Positions 15,411 to 22,758 of a stretch of DNA of 23,709 bases are shown here, piece by piece. Under the pieces are notes generated by a model. It had not been told where the DNA came from. It made no database searches and saw only the letters and a program-made list of their open reading frames with translations. The position numbers and the translations under genes are program-made. Origin of the DNA: an uncultured Propionibacterium sp. (GTDB lineage: Bacteria > Actinomycetota > Actinomycetes > Propionibacteriales > Propionibacteriaceae); NCBI GenBank assembly GCA_938036835.1, contig CALHWB010000057.1, positions 1 to 23,709 on the forward strand, in the 5' to 3' direction. The stretch's first letter is position 1, and each line of letters begins with the position of its first letter.

Positions 15411-16670
15411 TCAGCCCAGGTCGAAGCTCGGCGGAGCGGTCAAGCCGCCTGCCACGCTCATCCGCTCGTCCGCCTGCCGGGCACGATCCAGATAGGCGCG
15501 CGACTTGGCGACCTCGGTCTCCAGGACGCCCACGGTCTGGCTCATGGTATTGAGCGCCTCCAGCTTGAAGCTGTCGATCGAATCCATCGTCTGGTAGATG
15601 TTCGCGAAGGCCTTCTGCAACGCCTCGATGGACACCGTCGAACTGGCCGCCTGCTGCTGGATGCTGACCGAGTTCGTCTTCAGCATCTCCGAAGTACGCT
15701 CGATCAGGTTCGACGTGGTGGTGTTCAGGGCGGTGATCTGGTCGAGCACCAGCTTCTGGTTACCCAACGCCTGGGCGGTGATCACCGCGGTGCGCAAGGC
15801 CGAAACGGTGGTGGTGGACGCCCGGTCGACGCCCTTGATCAGCTCGGCGTTGTTCTTGATGATCACGTCGATGGCCAGGTAGCCCTGGATCGAAACCGCC
15901 AGCTGGGTCAGCAGATCCTGGTGCTTCTGGCGGATGTAGAACAGCACATCCTTGTTCAGCGCATCGGCCTTCATCGGATCGGTGACCTGCAACTCGGCGA
16001 TCGATGCCGACAACTGGGTGTCGAGCCGCTCGGCCAGATAGATGTACTGGTTGAGCCGGTTCATGGTGTCCCAGAGCTGCTGCTTTTCCATATTCAAGCT
16101 GACGTTGTCCTTGGTCAGCTCATCCTGACCGGAGCGCAAGGCATGCAAAATCGCGTTCAGATGCTTCTGACTGGACTGGTACTTGCGGAAATAGTCCTGG
16201 ATGCGGTCCCCGAAGGGGATCATACCCAGCAGCTTCTTGGGTTTGCTCACCTCGCCCGGATCGAGATCCTCGATCACCCGGCGCAACTCGACCAGGGTGT
16301 TGGAGACCTTGGAGACATCGGTGAGACCGCCGGTTTTCATCTCGTTGAGCGGAGTATCCAACAGCCGGTTGCTCATCTCGGCGGCCCGCCGGATATCGGC
16401 ATCGCCCATCGAGCGCACCGCATCGGCCTGCGAGGAAAACTCCGGCGAACCGGCCTGCTCGTCCATGATCGCGGCCATGAACTGGGTGACCTTGGCGTCC
16501 AGCACCGGGCGCTGCTCCTCGGTAACCGGCGGAGCCATCTCGGGGGCCTGGGTAGCCTGCACCACCGGCGGCGGGGCGGGAGCCTCCAGGGTCAGTATCG
16601 CGCCGCCGCCCGGGGGCTGCAGACGCTGGGCGGGATCGGGGGCCGGTGTGGCAGCAGAGAACTCGCTCAT
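15411..16670 (-). CDS. telA: TelA-family (toxic anion resistance) protein
   Basis: 419 aa from ATG 16670 (MSEFSAATPAPDP) with AAGGA 5 nt ahead; an in-frame upstream ATG at 16838 would add a Cys/Arg-rich stretch unlike the family and is rejected. After a Pro/Ala-rich lead (about 50 residues) the protein is one long helical domain of the TelA family, with recognisable segments IPFGDRIQDYFRKYQSSQKHLN, MNRLNQYIYLAERLD, IRQKHQDLLTQLAVSIQGYLAI and SALRTAVITAQALGNQKLVL. Members of this family are linked to tellurite and other toxic-anion, antibiotic or envelope stress; the molecular activity is not settled. It is cytoplasmic, without TM segments, and leads a two-gene operon with the XpaC-like gene. 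Confidence 0.93.
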   Translation of the reverse strand: MSEFSAATPAPDPAQRLQPPGGGAILTLEAPAPPPVVQATQAPEMAPPVTEEQRPVLDAKVTQFMAAIMDEQAGSPEFSSQADAVRSMGDADIRRAAEMSNRLLDTPLNEMKTGGLTDVSKVSNTLVELRRVIEDLDPGEVSKPKKLLGMIPFGDRIQDYFRKYQSSQKHLNAILHALRSGQDELTKDNVSLNMEKQQLWDTMNRLNQYIYLAERLDTQLSASIAELQVTDPMKADALNKDVLFYIRQKHQDLLTQLAVSIQGYLAIDVIIKNNAELIKGVDRASTTTVSALRTAVITAQALGNQKLVLDQITALNTTTSNLIERTSEMLKTNSVSIQQQAASSTVSIEALQKAFANIYQTMDSIDSFKLEALNTMSQTVGVLETEVAKSRAYLDRARQADERMSVAGGLTAPPSFDLG

Positions 16671-16945
16671 CAGAATCCTTCGAGTCTGGTTCGGCAATGA
16701 CCTGCAATCGAGAGTACCCGGCAGGCGGCCCGGCGTCTCGCCCGCGGTCATCTCAAGGCCGGCGCCGCAGCCCGATGCGGGCAAAGCGCACCGCCTGCAC
16801 GATCCGTGCTGGGAACACGCCGTGGCCGATGCCCACAAGCCCTAATCCAACAGCCGGCGATCGCCGTTCGCCGGCCCGATCCGTCCACTACGATCGATAC
16901 CCAGGGGGGTACCCGGCCGCCTCGGGCAAGCGAAAGGACACCATC
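16671..16945. promoter_or_regulatory. Divergent intergenic region between telA and the CstR-like gene
   Basis: 275 bp that must contain the promoters of the telA operon (minus) and the repressor gene (plus). On the plus side TACGAT (16889-16894) is a fair -10, with a weak TTCGCC 16 nt upstream, and the operator at 16897-16912 lies across the expected transcription start. On the minus side I see only a weak TACTCT. No open frame looks real. Confidence 0.45.
16897..16912. promoter_or_regulatory. Probable CstR/CsoR-family operator in front of the repressor gene
   Basis: ATACCCAGGGGGGTAC is an imperfect palindrome (TACCC/GGGTA arms) just downstream of the candidate -10 of the repressor gene. It aligns without gaps to the centre of the better palindrome at 18938-18957, differing at two central bases and the last base. 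DUF156-family repressors bind such C-tract/G-tract sites, so autoregulation is likely. Confidence 0.65.
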
Positions 16946-17203
16946 ATGCAACTGTCCGCCGACGAACTCCAGACCGTGGTCAGACGGCTACAGCGTGCCC
17001 AGGGACAGATCGGTGGCATCGTCCGGATGATCCAGGAGGGCCGGGACTGCCAGGACGTCGTGACCCAGATCGCGGCCGTCTCCAGGGCCATCGACCGGGC
17101 GGGGTTCGCGGTGATCGCCACCGGGTTGAAACAGTGCATGACCGTTCGCGAGGGCCCGGCCGACACCAGCGAATTGGAGCGACTGTTCCTGTCCTTGGCA
17201 TGA
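16946..17203 (+). CDS. CsoR/RcnR (DUF156)-family repressor, CstR-like persulfide sensor
   Basis: 85 aa, ATG 16946 with AAAGGA 9 nt ahead; the longer open frame upstream crosses the operator and is not used. The all-helical DUF156 fold is clear from LQRAQGQIGGIVRMIQEGRDCQDVVTQ. Using the well-known Cys-His-Cys copper site of M. tuberculosis CsoR (Cys36, His61, Cys65), the equivalent residues here are Cys35, Gly60 and Cys64. Both cysteines remain but the His is absent. This is the CstR pattern, in which the two cysteines react with per- or polysulfides rather than bind Cu(I). The convergent neighbour is a rhodanese-fused CoA-disulfide reductase, which supports sulfur sensing. A copper or other metal role is less likely. 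Confidence 0.9.
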   Translation: MQLSADELQTVVRRLQRAQGQIGGIVRMIQEGRDCQDVVTQIAAVSRAIDRAGFAVIATGLKQCMTVREGPADTSELERLFLSLA

Positions 17204-17285
17204 TCCAGTGGGTAAGCCATCGGCCACGACTGGGAGTGCCAGCCAAGCACCGGCGATCCGCTCGGAGATGGCGGCGCGCGGTGGC

Positions 17286-18929
17286 CTAGCGGCCGACGCC
17301 AGCCTGCCAGGTGCGCATCCCGCCATCCAGATTGCGGATGCGACCCCAGGCGTGACCGGCCCGGTGCTGCTCAAGGACCCGGGTGGCCAGATAGCCGCGC
17401 AGACCGACGGCGCAATACACGATCAGATCGCCGGCGGGCAGTTCGTCCAGGCGCGCCCGCAGTTCGTCCAGGGGAACCGGCACCGCTCCGGGAATCGCTG
17501 CGGCCTGGTGTTCTGCGGCCGTGCGCACATCGACCACCGTGGCGCCGGCGGCCTGGGCGGCTGCCAGCTCATGCCACTGGATGGTCTCGGTGAGCCCATC
17601 GCGCAGGTTGGCCGCGATCCAGCCCAGCATGTTGACCGGGTCCTTCGCCGACCCGAACGGTGGGGCGTAGGCGAGTTCGAGACCGGCCAGCCCACCGGCC
17701 CGCAAGCCCGCGGCCATGGCCGTGGCGATCACATCGATGCGCTTATCGGCCCCGGATCCGCCGACCGCCTGGGCGCCCAATATCGCATCGGTTACCGGAT
17801 CCACCAACAGCTTCATGGCCAGCTGGGTCGCACCCGGGTAGTAGCCGGCGTGATCCATCGGATGGCTGTGTATCACCCGGTGGGCTCGCCCGGCAGCCCG
17901 CAACCGCTTCTCATTCCAGCCGGTGACGGCCACCTGTAGGCCGAAGACCTCGACGATCGCGGTGCCGAGCACCGGCCGGTCGCCGCCCGGGCGACCCATG
18001 GCCACGTCGGCCACGCGGCGGCCCTGCAGGTTGGCGGTCTGGGCGAGCGGCACCAAGGCGGCCTGAGCCGTGAACGCATCGGTCTTCTCCACCGCATCCC
18101 CGATGGCAAAGATGTGCGGGTCGCTGGTGCGCAACCGCTCATCCACCCGGATACCGCCGAGCTCGCCGATCGCCAGTCCGGCCGCCGCCGCCAGAGCGGT
18201 ATCGGGACGCACACCGATCGCGGCCACCACCACCTGGGCCGGCAATCGGCTGCCGTCGGCCAGCACCACGTCGTCGGCCCCGATCTCGACGACCTGTTGC
18301 CCCAGGTGCAGTTCCACCCCGCGATCGCGCAATCGCCGGTGCACCAGGGCAGCCAGCTCGGGATCGATGGGGGCCAGCACCTGATCGGTGGCTTCGACGA
18401 TGCCAACCGCGAGTCCACGGCGGGCCAGGTTCTCGGCGACCTCCAACCCGATGAACCCGCCCCCGATGACCACGCCGGTCCGGGCGCCGGCCACCGCAGC
18501 CACGAGGGCATCGGTGTCCTCGATATTGCGCAGGGTCAGGGCACGTTCGATGCCCGGCAAGCCGGGTCGTACCGGGACCGCACCCGGGGAGAGAATCAGC
18601 CGGTCGTAGCCCAGGTCGTATTCCTCGCCCGCGGCGAGATCGCGCACCCGCACCCGCCGGGCGGCGGCATCCACCGCGATCGCCTCATGGCGCACCCGGA
18701 CGTCCAGGCCGAATCGAGCGTTCAACGCGGCCGGTGTCTGCAACAGCAGGCTGTTGCGCTGCTCGATCACCCCACCCACGCGATAGGGCAGGCCGCAGTT
18801 GGCAAACGAGACATGGCCGCTGCGTTCCAGGACGACTATCTCGGCGGTCTCGTCGAGCCTGCGCAACCGGGTGGCCGCCGACATCCCGCCCGCCACTCCG
18901 CCAACGATCACAATCCGGGTTCGCTGCAT
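17286..18929 (-). CDS. CoA-disulfide-reductase-type FAD oxidoreductase fused to a rhodanese domain
   Basis: 547 aa from ATG 18929 (MQRTRIVIVGG). The FAD site is IVGGVAGGMSAATRLRR (8-24). The active-site Cys45 in SFANCGLPY is characteristic of CoA-disulfide reductase/NADH oxidase/persulfide reductase enzymes. The NAD(P)H site is VVIGGGFIGLEVAENL, then come a dimerisation domain and a C-terminal rhodanese (about 455-547) with VVDVRTAAEH and catalytic Cys506 in CAVGLRGY. Fusions of this kind reduce CoA- or protein-bound persulfides and polysulfides using NAD(P)H. I prefer the start at 18929 to the ATG at 18938 because a perfect TATAAT ends 7 nt before it, which implies a leaderless mRNA; the ATG at 18938 would fall inside that -10. 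It converges on the repressor gene. Confidence 0.92.
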   Translation of the reverse strand: MQRTRIVIVGGVAGGMSAATRLRRLDETAEIVVLERSGHVSFANCGLPYRVGGVIEQRNSLLLQTPAALNARFGLDVRVRHEAIAVDAAARRVRVRDLAAGEEYDLGYDRLILSPGAVPVRPGLPGIERALTLRNIEDTDALVAAVAGARTGVVIGGGFIGLEVAENLARRGLAVGIVEATDQVLAPIDPELAALVHRRLRDRGVELHLGQQVVEIGADDVVLADGSRLPAQVVVAAIGVRPDTALAAAAGLAIGELGGIRVDERLRTSDPHIFAIGDAVEKTDAFTAQAALVPLAQTANLQGRRVADVAMGRPGGDRPVLGTAIVEVFGLQVAVTGWNEKRLRAAGRAHRVIHSHPMDHAGYYPGATQLAMKLLVDPVTDAILGAQAVGGSGADKRIDVIATAMAAGLRAGGLAGLELAYAPPFGSAKDPVNMLGWIAANLRDGLTETIQWHELAAAQAAGATVVDVRTAAEHQAAAIPGAVPVPLDELRARLDELPAGDLIVYCAVGLRGYLATRVLEQHRAGHAWGRIRNLDGGMRTWQAGVGR

Positions 18930-18936
18930 GTATCGC

Positions 18937-18942
18937 ATTATA
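18937..18942 (-). promoter_or_regulatory. -10 element of the CoA-disulfide reductase gene (leaderless)
   Basis: TATAAT on the minus strand, exactly 7 nt before ATG 18929, so transcription would begin at or next to the start codon. No Shine-Dalgarno is present. The -35 region is poor. Confidence 0.6.
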
Positions 18943-18957
18943 CCCCTGGGGGTATAA
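18938..18957. promoter_or_regulatory. Palindromic operator shared by two divergent promoters
   Basis: TTATACCCCTGGGGGTATAA has perfect 9-bp arms (TTATACCCC/GGGGTATAA) around TG. It overlaps the minus-strand -10 of the reductase gene and the plus-strand -10 of the 57-aa gene, so one bound repressor would block both. The match to the site before the CstR-like gene makes that protein the likely ligand. Confidence 0.8.
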
Positions 18958-18958
18958 G
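18953..18958 (+). promoter_or_regulatory. -10 element of the 57-aa protein gene
   Basis: TATAAG on the plus strand (5 of 6 to consensus), inside the right arm of the palindrome, 39 nt ahead of the ATG. This leaves room for a short leader that includes AAGGAG at 18987-18992. Confidence 0.5.
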
Positions 18959-18997
18959 ATCGGTGCCTGACCAAACTCTTCGCGCCAAGGAGCCAAA

Positions 18998-19171
18998 ATG
19001 TGTCGTCCGGTCACCTGCAAGGTCTGCGGCAAGACCACCTGGGCCGGCTGCGGCCGGCACATCGACCATGTCAAGGCCCGGGTACCGGCCGGCCAGTGGT
19101 GCGACCGATCCCATCCCGGGCAGACCCGGCCTGGACCGGCCAACCCGCTGGCCCGCCTCTTCGGGCGGTGA
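18998..19171 (+). CDS. 57-aa Cys/His-rich small protein (MCRPVTCKVCGKTTWAGCG family)
   Basis: 57 aa, ATG 18998 with AAGGAG 5 nt ahead, TGA at 19169-19171. It begins MCRPVTCKVCGKTTWAGCGR and ends LARLFGR. Cys7-x2-Cys10-x7-Cys18-x2-His21 forms a likely zinc-knuckle-like site; Cys2, His24, Cys35 and His39 are further candidates. Similar short proteins with the CGKTTWAGCG core occur as unnamed hypotheticals in many bacteria, from my memory of the family. It is divergent from the reductase and shares its operator, so it should be induced with it. Function is unknown; a sulfur carrier, persulfide buffer or zinc-binding protein are possibilities consistent with the context. Confidence 0.85.
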   Translation: MCRPVTCKVCGKTTWAGCGRHIDHVKARVPAGQWCDRSHPGQTRPGPANPLARLFGR

Positions 19172-19431
19172 GCACCGCCGCCCGGGACGGAGCCGGGCGC
19201 CCTCGACCGGCACGTCCGGATAGCCGACCCGCGATAGCAGACCAGGCGATGGCATCGCCGTTCGCCAACCGCACCTTTGCGGCCAGGATCCCCACCACGG
19301 CTGCCGCCCCGGCGCGCCACACCCCACCGGGCCGGCGGCGAACCTACCCATGCCCACGGGCGGCACGGGCCGGGGCCAGCAATCGTTATGGGCATCGCAA
19401 GGGATTCTCGCCGCCCATCGGGTGGCGTGAC

Positions 19432-19437
19432 TAGAAT
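19432..19437 (+). promoter_or_regulatory. Probable -10 element of typA
   Basis: TAGAAT, in the sequence GTGACTAGAATCG, 67 nt ahead of the typA ATG. The -35 (about 19408-19413, TCGCCG) is weak. Confidence 0.5.
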
Positions 19438-19450
19438 CGACTGGCAACGT

Positions 19451-19483
19451 CGCCGAGCCTTCCGGGGTTCGGCGTTTCTTGTT
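19451..19483 (+). terminator. Terminator-like hairpin in the typA leader
   Basis: CGCCGAGCC (19451-19459) pairs with GGTTCGGCG (19466-19474) through 9 bp with one G-U, a 6-nt loop, and is followed at once by TTTCTTGTT. It lies between the probable typA -10 and its start codon, so it may act as an attenuator, or end transcripts arriving from the 57-aa gene. Confidence 0.5.
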
Positions 19484-19504
19484 CCGCCACGCACCGGGAG
19501 CTCC

Positions 19505-21376
19505 ATGCCTAACCGTTCCGATCTGCGCAATATCGCCATCGTGGCCCATGTCGACCATGGCAAGACCACCCTGGTAGACGCCATGCTCTGGCAGTCGGGG
19601 GCCTTCCGCGAAGGCGCCGGTATCAACACCCGGGTGCTGGACTCGATGGATCTGGAGCGGGAGAAGGGCATCACGATCCTGGCCAAGAACACCGCCGTGC
19701 ACCACACCATGGCCGACGGCAGCGACCTGTCGGTCAACATCATCGACACCCCGGGCCACGCCGACTTCGGCGGCGAGGTGGAACGCGGGCTGGAGATGGC
19801 CGACGGCGTGGTACTGCTGGTGGACGCCTCCGAGGGTCCGCTGCCCCAGACCAGGTTCGTGTTGCGCAAGGCATTGGCCAAGAGGCTGCCCATCGTCCTG
19901 GTCATCAACAAGGTAGACCGGCCGGACGCCCGGATCGAGGCGGTCGTCGAGGAAACCTATGAGCTGTTCCTCGACCTGCTGGACGACGACGATGCCACCG
20001 GCCTGGACTTCCCGACCGTCTACGCGTCCGCAAAGGCCGGCCGCGCCTCGCTGAACCGGCCCGCCGATGGCACCCAGCCCGACCAGCCGAACCTGGAGGT
20101 GCTCTTCGAGACCATCCGCGATACCGTGCCGGCCCCCGCCTACACCGCGGACGCCCCGCTACAGGCCCTGGTCACCAACCTGGATTCCTCCCCCTATCTC
20201 GGCCGGCTCGCGCTGTGCCGCATAGTCGAGGGAACGATCCGCCGCGGCCAGACGGTGGCCTGGTGCCGCCGGGACGGCTCGGTGACCGATGTGCGGCTGT
20301 CCGAACTGCTGATGACCCAGGCGCTGGATCGGGTGCCGGTCGAGCAGGCCGGTCCCGGGGACATCATCGCGGTGGCCGGCATTCCCGAGATCACCATCGG
20401 CGAAACCCTCGCCGATCCGGCGAACCCGCAACCGCTGCCGCTGATCCACGTGGACGAGCCGTCCATCTCGATGACCATCGGGGTCAACACCTCGCCGCTG
20501 GTGGGTCGCTCGGGCAAGCTGCTGACCGCCCGCCTGGTCAGGAACCGGCTCGACCAGGAACTGGTCGGCAATGTGTCGATCAGGGTGCTGCCCACCGAAC
20601 GCCCCGACACCTGGGAGGTGCAGGGCCGCGGCGAGTTGCAGCTGGCGGTGCTGGTGGAGATGATGCGCCGTGAGGGGTTCGAGCTGACGGTGGGCAAACC
20701 CGAGGTGGTCACCCGCGAGATCGATGGCAGGCTGCACGAACCGACCGAGCGGATGACCATTGACGTCCCCGAGGAGTATCTGGGCACCGTCACCGAGTTG
20801 ATGGGCACCCGCAAGGGGGTCATGGAGCAGCTGACCAACCACGGCACCGGATGGGTGCGGATGGAGTATGTGGTGCCCTCCCGGGGATTGATCGGGTTCC
20901 GCACCGAGTTCCTGACCGCCACCCGGGGTACCGGCATCATGAATCACATCTTCGAGGGATACACCCCATGGGTGGGACGGATGCGCAACCGGCAGACCGG
21001 TTCGCTGGTTGCCGACCGCTCGGGCATGGTGTCCAGCTATGCGCTGTTCAATCTGCAGGAACGCGGCACCCTGTTCGTGGGGCCGGGCGAAGAAACCTAC
21101 GAGGGCATGGTGGTCGGGGAGAATTCGCGGCCCGACGACATGGATGTCAACCCGACCAAGGAGAAGCACCTGACCAATGTGCGCTCCTCCACCGCGGATG
21201 AATTGGAGCGGTTGATTCCGCCGCGCAAGATGAGCCTGGAGCAATCCCTGGAATACTGTGCTGCGGACGAATGCCTGGAGGTGACCCCGGCGGTGGTGCG
21301 TATCCGCAAGGTCGCGCTGGCCGGGCACGAACGCGCCAAGCTGCGTAGCCGAGCCAAGGCGGCCGCCCGATCCTGA
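19505..21376 (+). CDS. typA: TypA/BipA ribosome-associated translational GTPase
   Basis: 623 aa, in the usual TypA size range, ATG 19505 with GGGAG 5 nt ahead; the upstream in-frame extension to 19277 crosses the hairpin and promoter and is not used. G motifs: G1 AHVDHGKTT (14-22), G2 region REKGITILAKNT, G3 DTPGHADF, G4 NKVD, G5 SAK. Domain II, the EF-G-like domains and the TypA C-terminal domain follow, the last with EYLGTVTELMGTRKG, PSRGLIGFRTEFLT and MSLEQSLEYCAADECLEVTP. TypA binds the ribosome and supports assembly and growth under cold or other stress. Single gene transcribed against its right-hand neighbour. Confidence 0.97.
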   Translation: MPNRSDLRNIAIVAHVDHGKTTLVDAMLWQSGAFREGAGINTRVLDSMDLEREKGITILAKNTAVHHTMADGSDLSVNIIDTPGHADFGGEVERGLEMADGVVLLVDASEGPLPQTRFVLRKALAKRLPIVLVINKVDRPDARIEAVVEETYELFLDLLDDDDATGLDFPTVYASAKAGRASLNRPADGTQPDQPNLEVLFETIRDTVPAPAYTADAPLQALVTNLDSSPYLGRLALCRIVEGTIRRGQTVAWCRRDGSVTDVRLSELLMTQALDRVPVEQAGPGDIIAVAGIPEITIGETLADPANPQPLPLIHVDEPSISMTIGVNTSPLVGRSGKLLTARLVRNRLDQELVGNVSIRVLPTERPDTWEVQGRGELQLAVLVEMMRREGFELTVGKPEVVTREIDGRLHEPTERMTIDVPEEYLGTVTELMGTRKGVMEQLTNHGTGWVRMEYVVPSRGLIGFRTEFLTATRGTGIMNHIFEGYTPWVGRMRNRQTGSLVADRSGMVSSYALFNLQERGTLFVGPGEETYEGMVVGENSRPDDMDVNPTKEKHLTNVRSSTADELERLIPPRKMSLEQSLEYCAADECLEVTPAVVRIRKVALAGHERAKLRSRAKAAARS

Positions 21377-21378
21377 CC

Positions 21379-21410
21379 GGCGCTCCGCCCCCGGTGGGCT
21401 AGGCGGCGCC
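21379..21410 (+). terminator. GC-rich hairpin after typA
   Basis: GGCG and CCGCC (21379-21389, with a 2-nt bulge) pair with GGCGG and CGCC (21402-21410), 3 nt after the typA stop. There is no T-run, so termination by this element alone is uncertain. Confidence 0.35.
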
Positions 21411-21503
21411 TCCCAGGCGAACCCGCCGGCTCCCGGCGCAGGCAGCGGCCCGGAAGACGATCGCCGAAGGTTCCGGCATCGCCCGGCGGCATGACCGACG
21501 ATT

Positions 21504-21719
21504 TCAGGCTTCGGCGACCGGGGCGCGGCGACCCCGGTTGCGTTCGGCCAGCACCTCGGGAGTGATGGTGCCGTCGGCATTACGCGGCGTCCACGGTTCG
21601 GTGCGCAGCCATTCCGAACCACAGCCCCGGCAGGCGAACAGGCGCCCGCCGTCGCGGACCTCACCGGCGGGTCGCCAGTCGCACTTGTGTTGGCAGGGAA
21701 AGGCACGCAGACTCGTCAT
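21504..21719 (-). CDS. 71-aa Cys-rich (zinc-ribbon-like) small protein
   Basis: 71 aa from ATG 21719 (MTSLRAFPCQHKCDW). Cys9, His11, Cys13 and Cys30-x2-Cys33 (FACRGCGSEWLRTEPW) suggest a small zinc-binding fold; the rest is hydrophilic and ends in a basic stretch. There is no Shine-Dalgarno ahead of the ATG, but CATGAT (a 4/6 -10) ends 6 nt before it, so a leaderless mRNA is likely. The upstream in-frame codon at 21752 is less likely for that reason. It converges on typA. Function not recognised; the compact Cys pattern and codon use support a real gene. Confidence 0.75.
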   Translation of the reverse strand: MTSLRAFPCQHKCDWRPAGEVRDGGRLFACRGCGSEWLRTEPWTPRNADGTITPEVLAERNRGRRAPVAEA

Positions 21720-21825
21720 GGAGTCATCATGCCCGGTCCGGCCGAGCGGCATTCGCGTTCGCGAATCCAGGCGCCCCCGGCGGAACCGATCGGCGATCGA
21801 AGACCGGGGTCCGCCCGGGCCGCGA

Positions 21826-22758
21826 TCACCACCCCGGCCGGAAGTGTTCGCCTATCTCGGGATCGACCAGTGCCTCCTGGGCAGCGGCCAGGCCGGCCAC
21901 CAGCAGGGTTTGCCCGACCGGGACCGAGCGCCTGATCAGGGCCAACCCGATCGGCCCCAGCTCATGATGCTGGGCCAGCGTGCCGACCACCCCGGCCTGC
22001 CGCCCGCCGGCGAGGATACCGGCCCCCGGCGCCGGCAGATCCCCGTCGAACAGCAGCCGCACCAGGCGCCGGGGTGGGCGCCCAAGATTGTGTACCCGGG
22101 CCACCGTCTCCTGGCCCGGATAGCACCCCTTGCCCAGGGCGGTGCCGAACAGGCCGATCTCGTTGGGCAGGGCGCGCTCGTCGGTATCCAGGCCGATCCG
22201 CGGGATACCGGCCGCGATCCGCAGCGCCTCATGAGCCCACTGCCCCGCGGGCCGGCCGGCGGGCCAGGATGCGCCGGCCGGTAGCAGTACCTCGCGTCCC
22301 CGCCCCAGCGCCGCCGGCCGTTCGGCCACCCGGGCGTCCGGGATCGTCACCTGCTCCCCCAGCCAGACCAACCGCAGATCGTCGCGGGCCTCGATAGTCA
22401 CTTCGGCCCAGAACCGCATTTTGACCAGCCATTCGACCAGCCCCGCCCGGTCGCCGGGTTCGGTCCAGCACCAGCACGTCGCGCCATCGTCGATCACCGA
22501 GAAGCCGTGGTCGATCCGACCGGTCGGCGACAGGACGAGGGCCTCGGCGGTCCCACCCGCCGGCAGCCCGGCCAATGCCTGGCTGGTCAGCGCGTGCAGC
22601 CAGGTCAACCGGTCGGCTCCGCGCACCGTGAAGACCTCCCGGCTGCCCAGTTCCACCACGGCCTCCCCGGCCATCATCGCCCGCTGCTCGGCCAGCGGAT
22701 CGCCAAAATGCCAGGTCTGACCGGCATCCGGGCCCTGTTCCAGGACGACCCGGGTCAT
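21826..22758 (-). CDS. ygfZ: YgfZ/GcvT-like folate-binding Fe-S cluster repair protein
   Basis: 310 aa from ATG 22758, overlapping the FABP-like stop as ATGA. The diagnostic YgfZ motif is K-G-C-Y-P-G-Q-E (210-217) with Cys212, followed by TVARVHNLG. The rest follows the GcvT-like fold that binds tetrahydrofolate, with GADRLTWLHALTSQ near 47-60 and ALPNEIGLF near 196-204. YgfZ family proteins help make or repair Fe-S clusters, mainly in MiaB-type radical-SAM enzymes, especially under oxidative stress. The two-gene coupling to the nitrobindin-like gene is common in actinobacteria. Confidence 0.93.
   Translation of the reverse strand: MTRVVLEQGPDAGQTWHFGDPLAEQRAMMAGEAVVELGSREVFTVRGADRLTWLHALTSQALAGLPAGGTAEALVLSPTGRIDHGFSVIDDGATCWCWTEPGDRAGLVEWLVKMRFWAEVTIEARDDLRLVWLGEQVTIPDARVAERPAALGRGREVLLPAGASWPAGRPAGQWAHEALRIAAGIPRIGLDTDERALPNEIGLFGTALGKGCYPGQETVARVHNLGRPPRRLVRLLFDGDLPAPGAGILAGGRQAGVVGTLAQHHELGPIGLALIRRSVPVGQTLLVAGLAAAQEALVDPEIGEHFRPGW

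Larger units (their letters stand above)
19172..19504 (+). other. 333-bp gene-free stretch ahead of typA
   Basis: I see no convincing gene in it; the frames crossing it are low-complexity and have no start signals. The right part holds the typA -10 (19432-19437) and a hairpin leader (19451-19483). The left 250 bases are GC-rich without recognisable structure. Confidence 0.5.

Noticed and set aside
17204..17285. Terminator between the convergent repressor and reductase genes
   Set aside because: Only short 4-bp stems (such as CTGG/CCAG) without a T-run are present, too weak to call.
18114..19223. Plus-strand 369-aa frame across the divergent promoter
   Set aside because: Antisense to the reductase gene and running through the palindromic operator; His/Arg/Gln-rich shadow composition.
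19277..19504. N-terminal extension of TypA by 76 residues
   Set aside because: It would translate through the probable promoter and hairpin. TypA proteins start just before the AHVDHGKTT motif, and ATG 19505 has a good ribosome binding site.
20159..21706. Minus-strand 515-aa frame antisense to typA
   Set aside because: Shadow of a highly conserved GTPase gene; no motif and His/Gln/Gly-rich composition.
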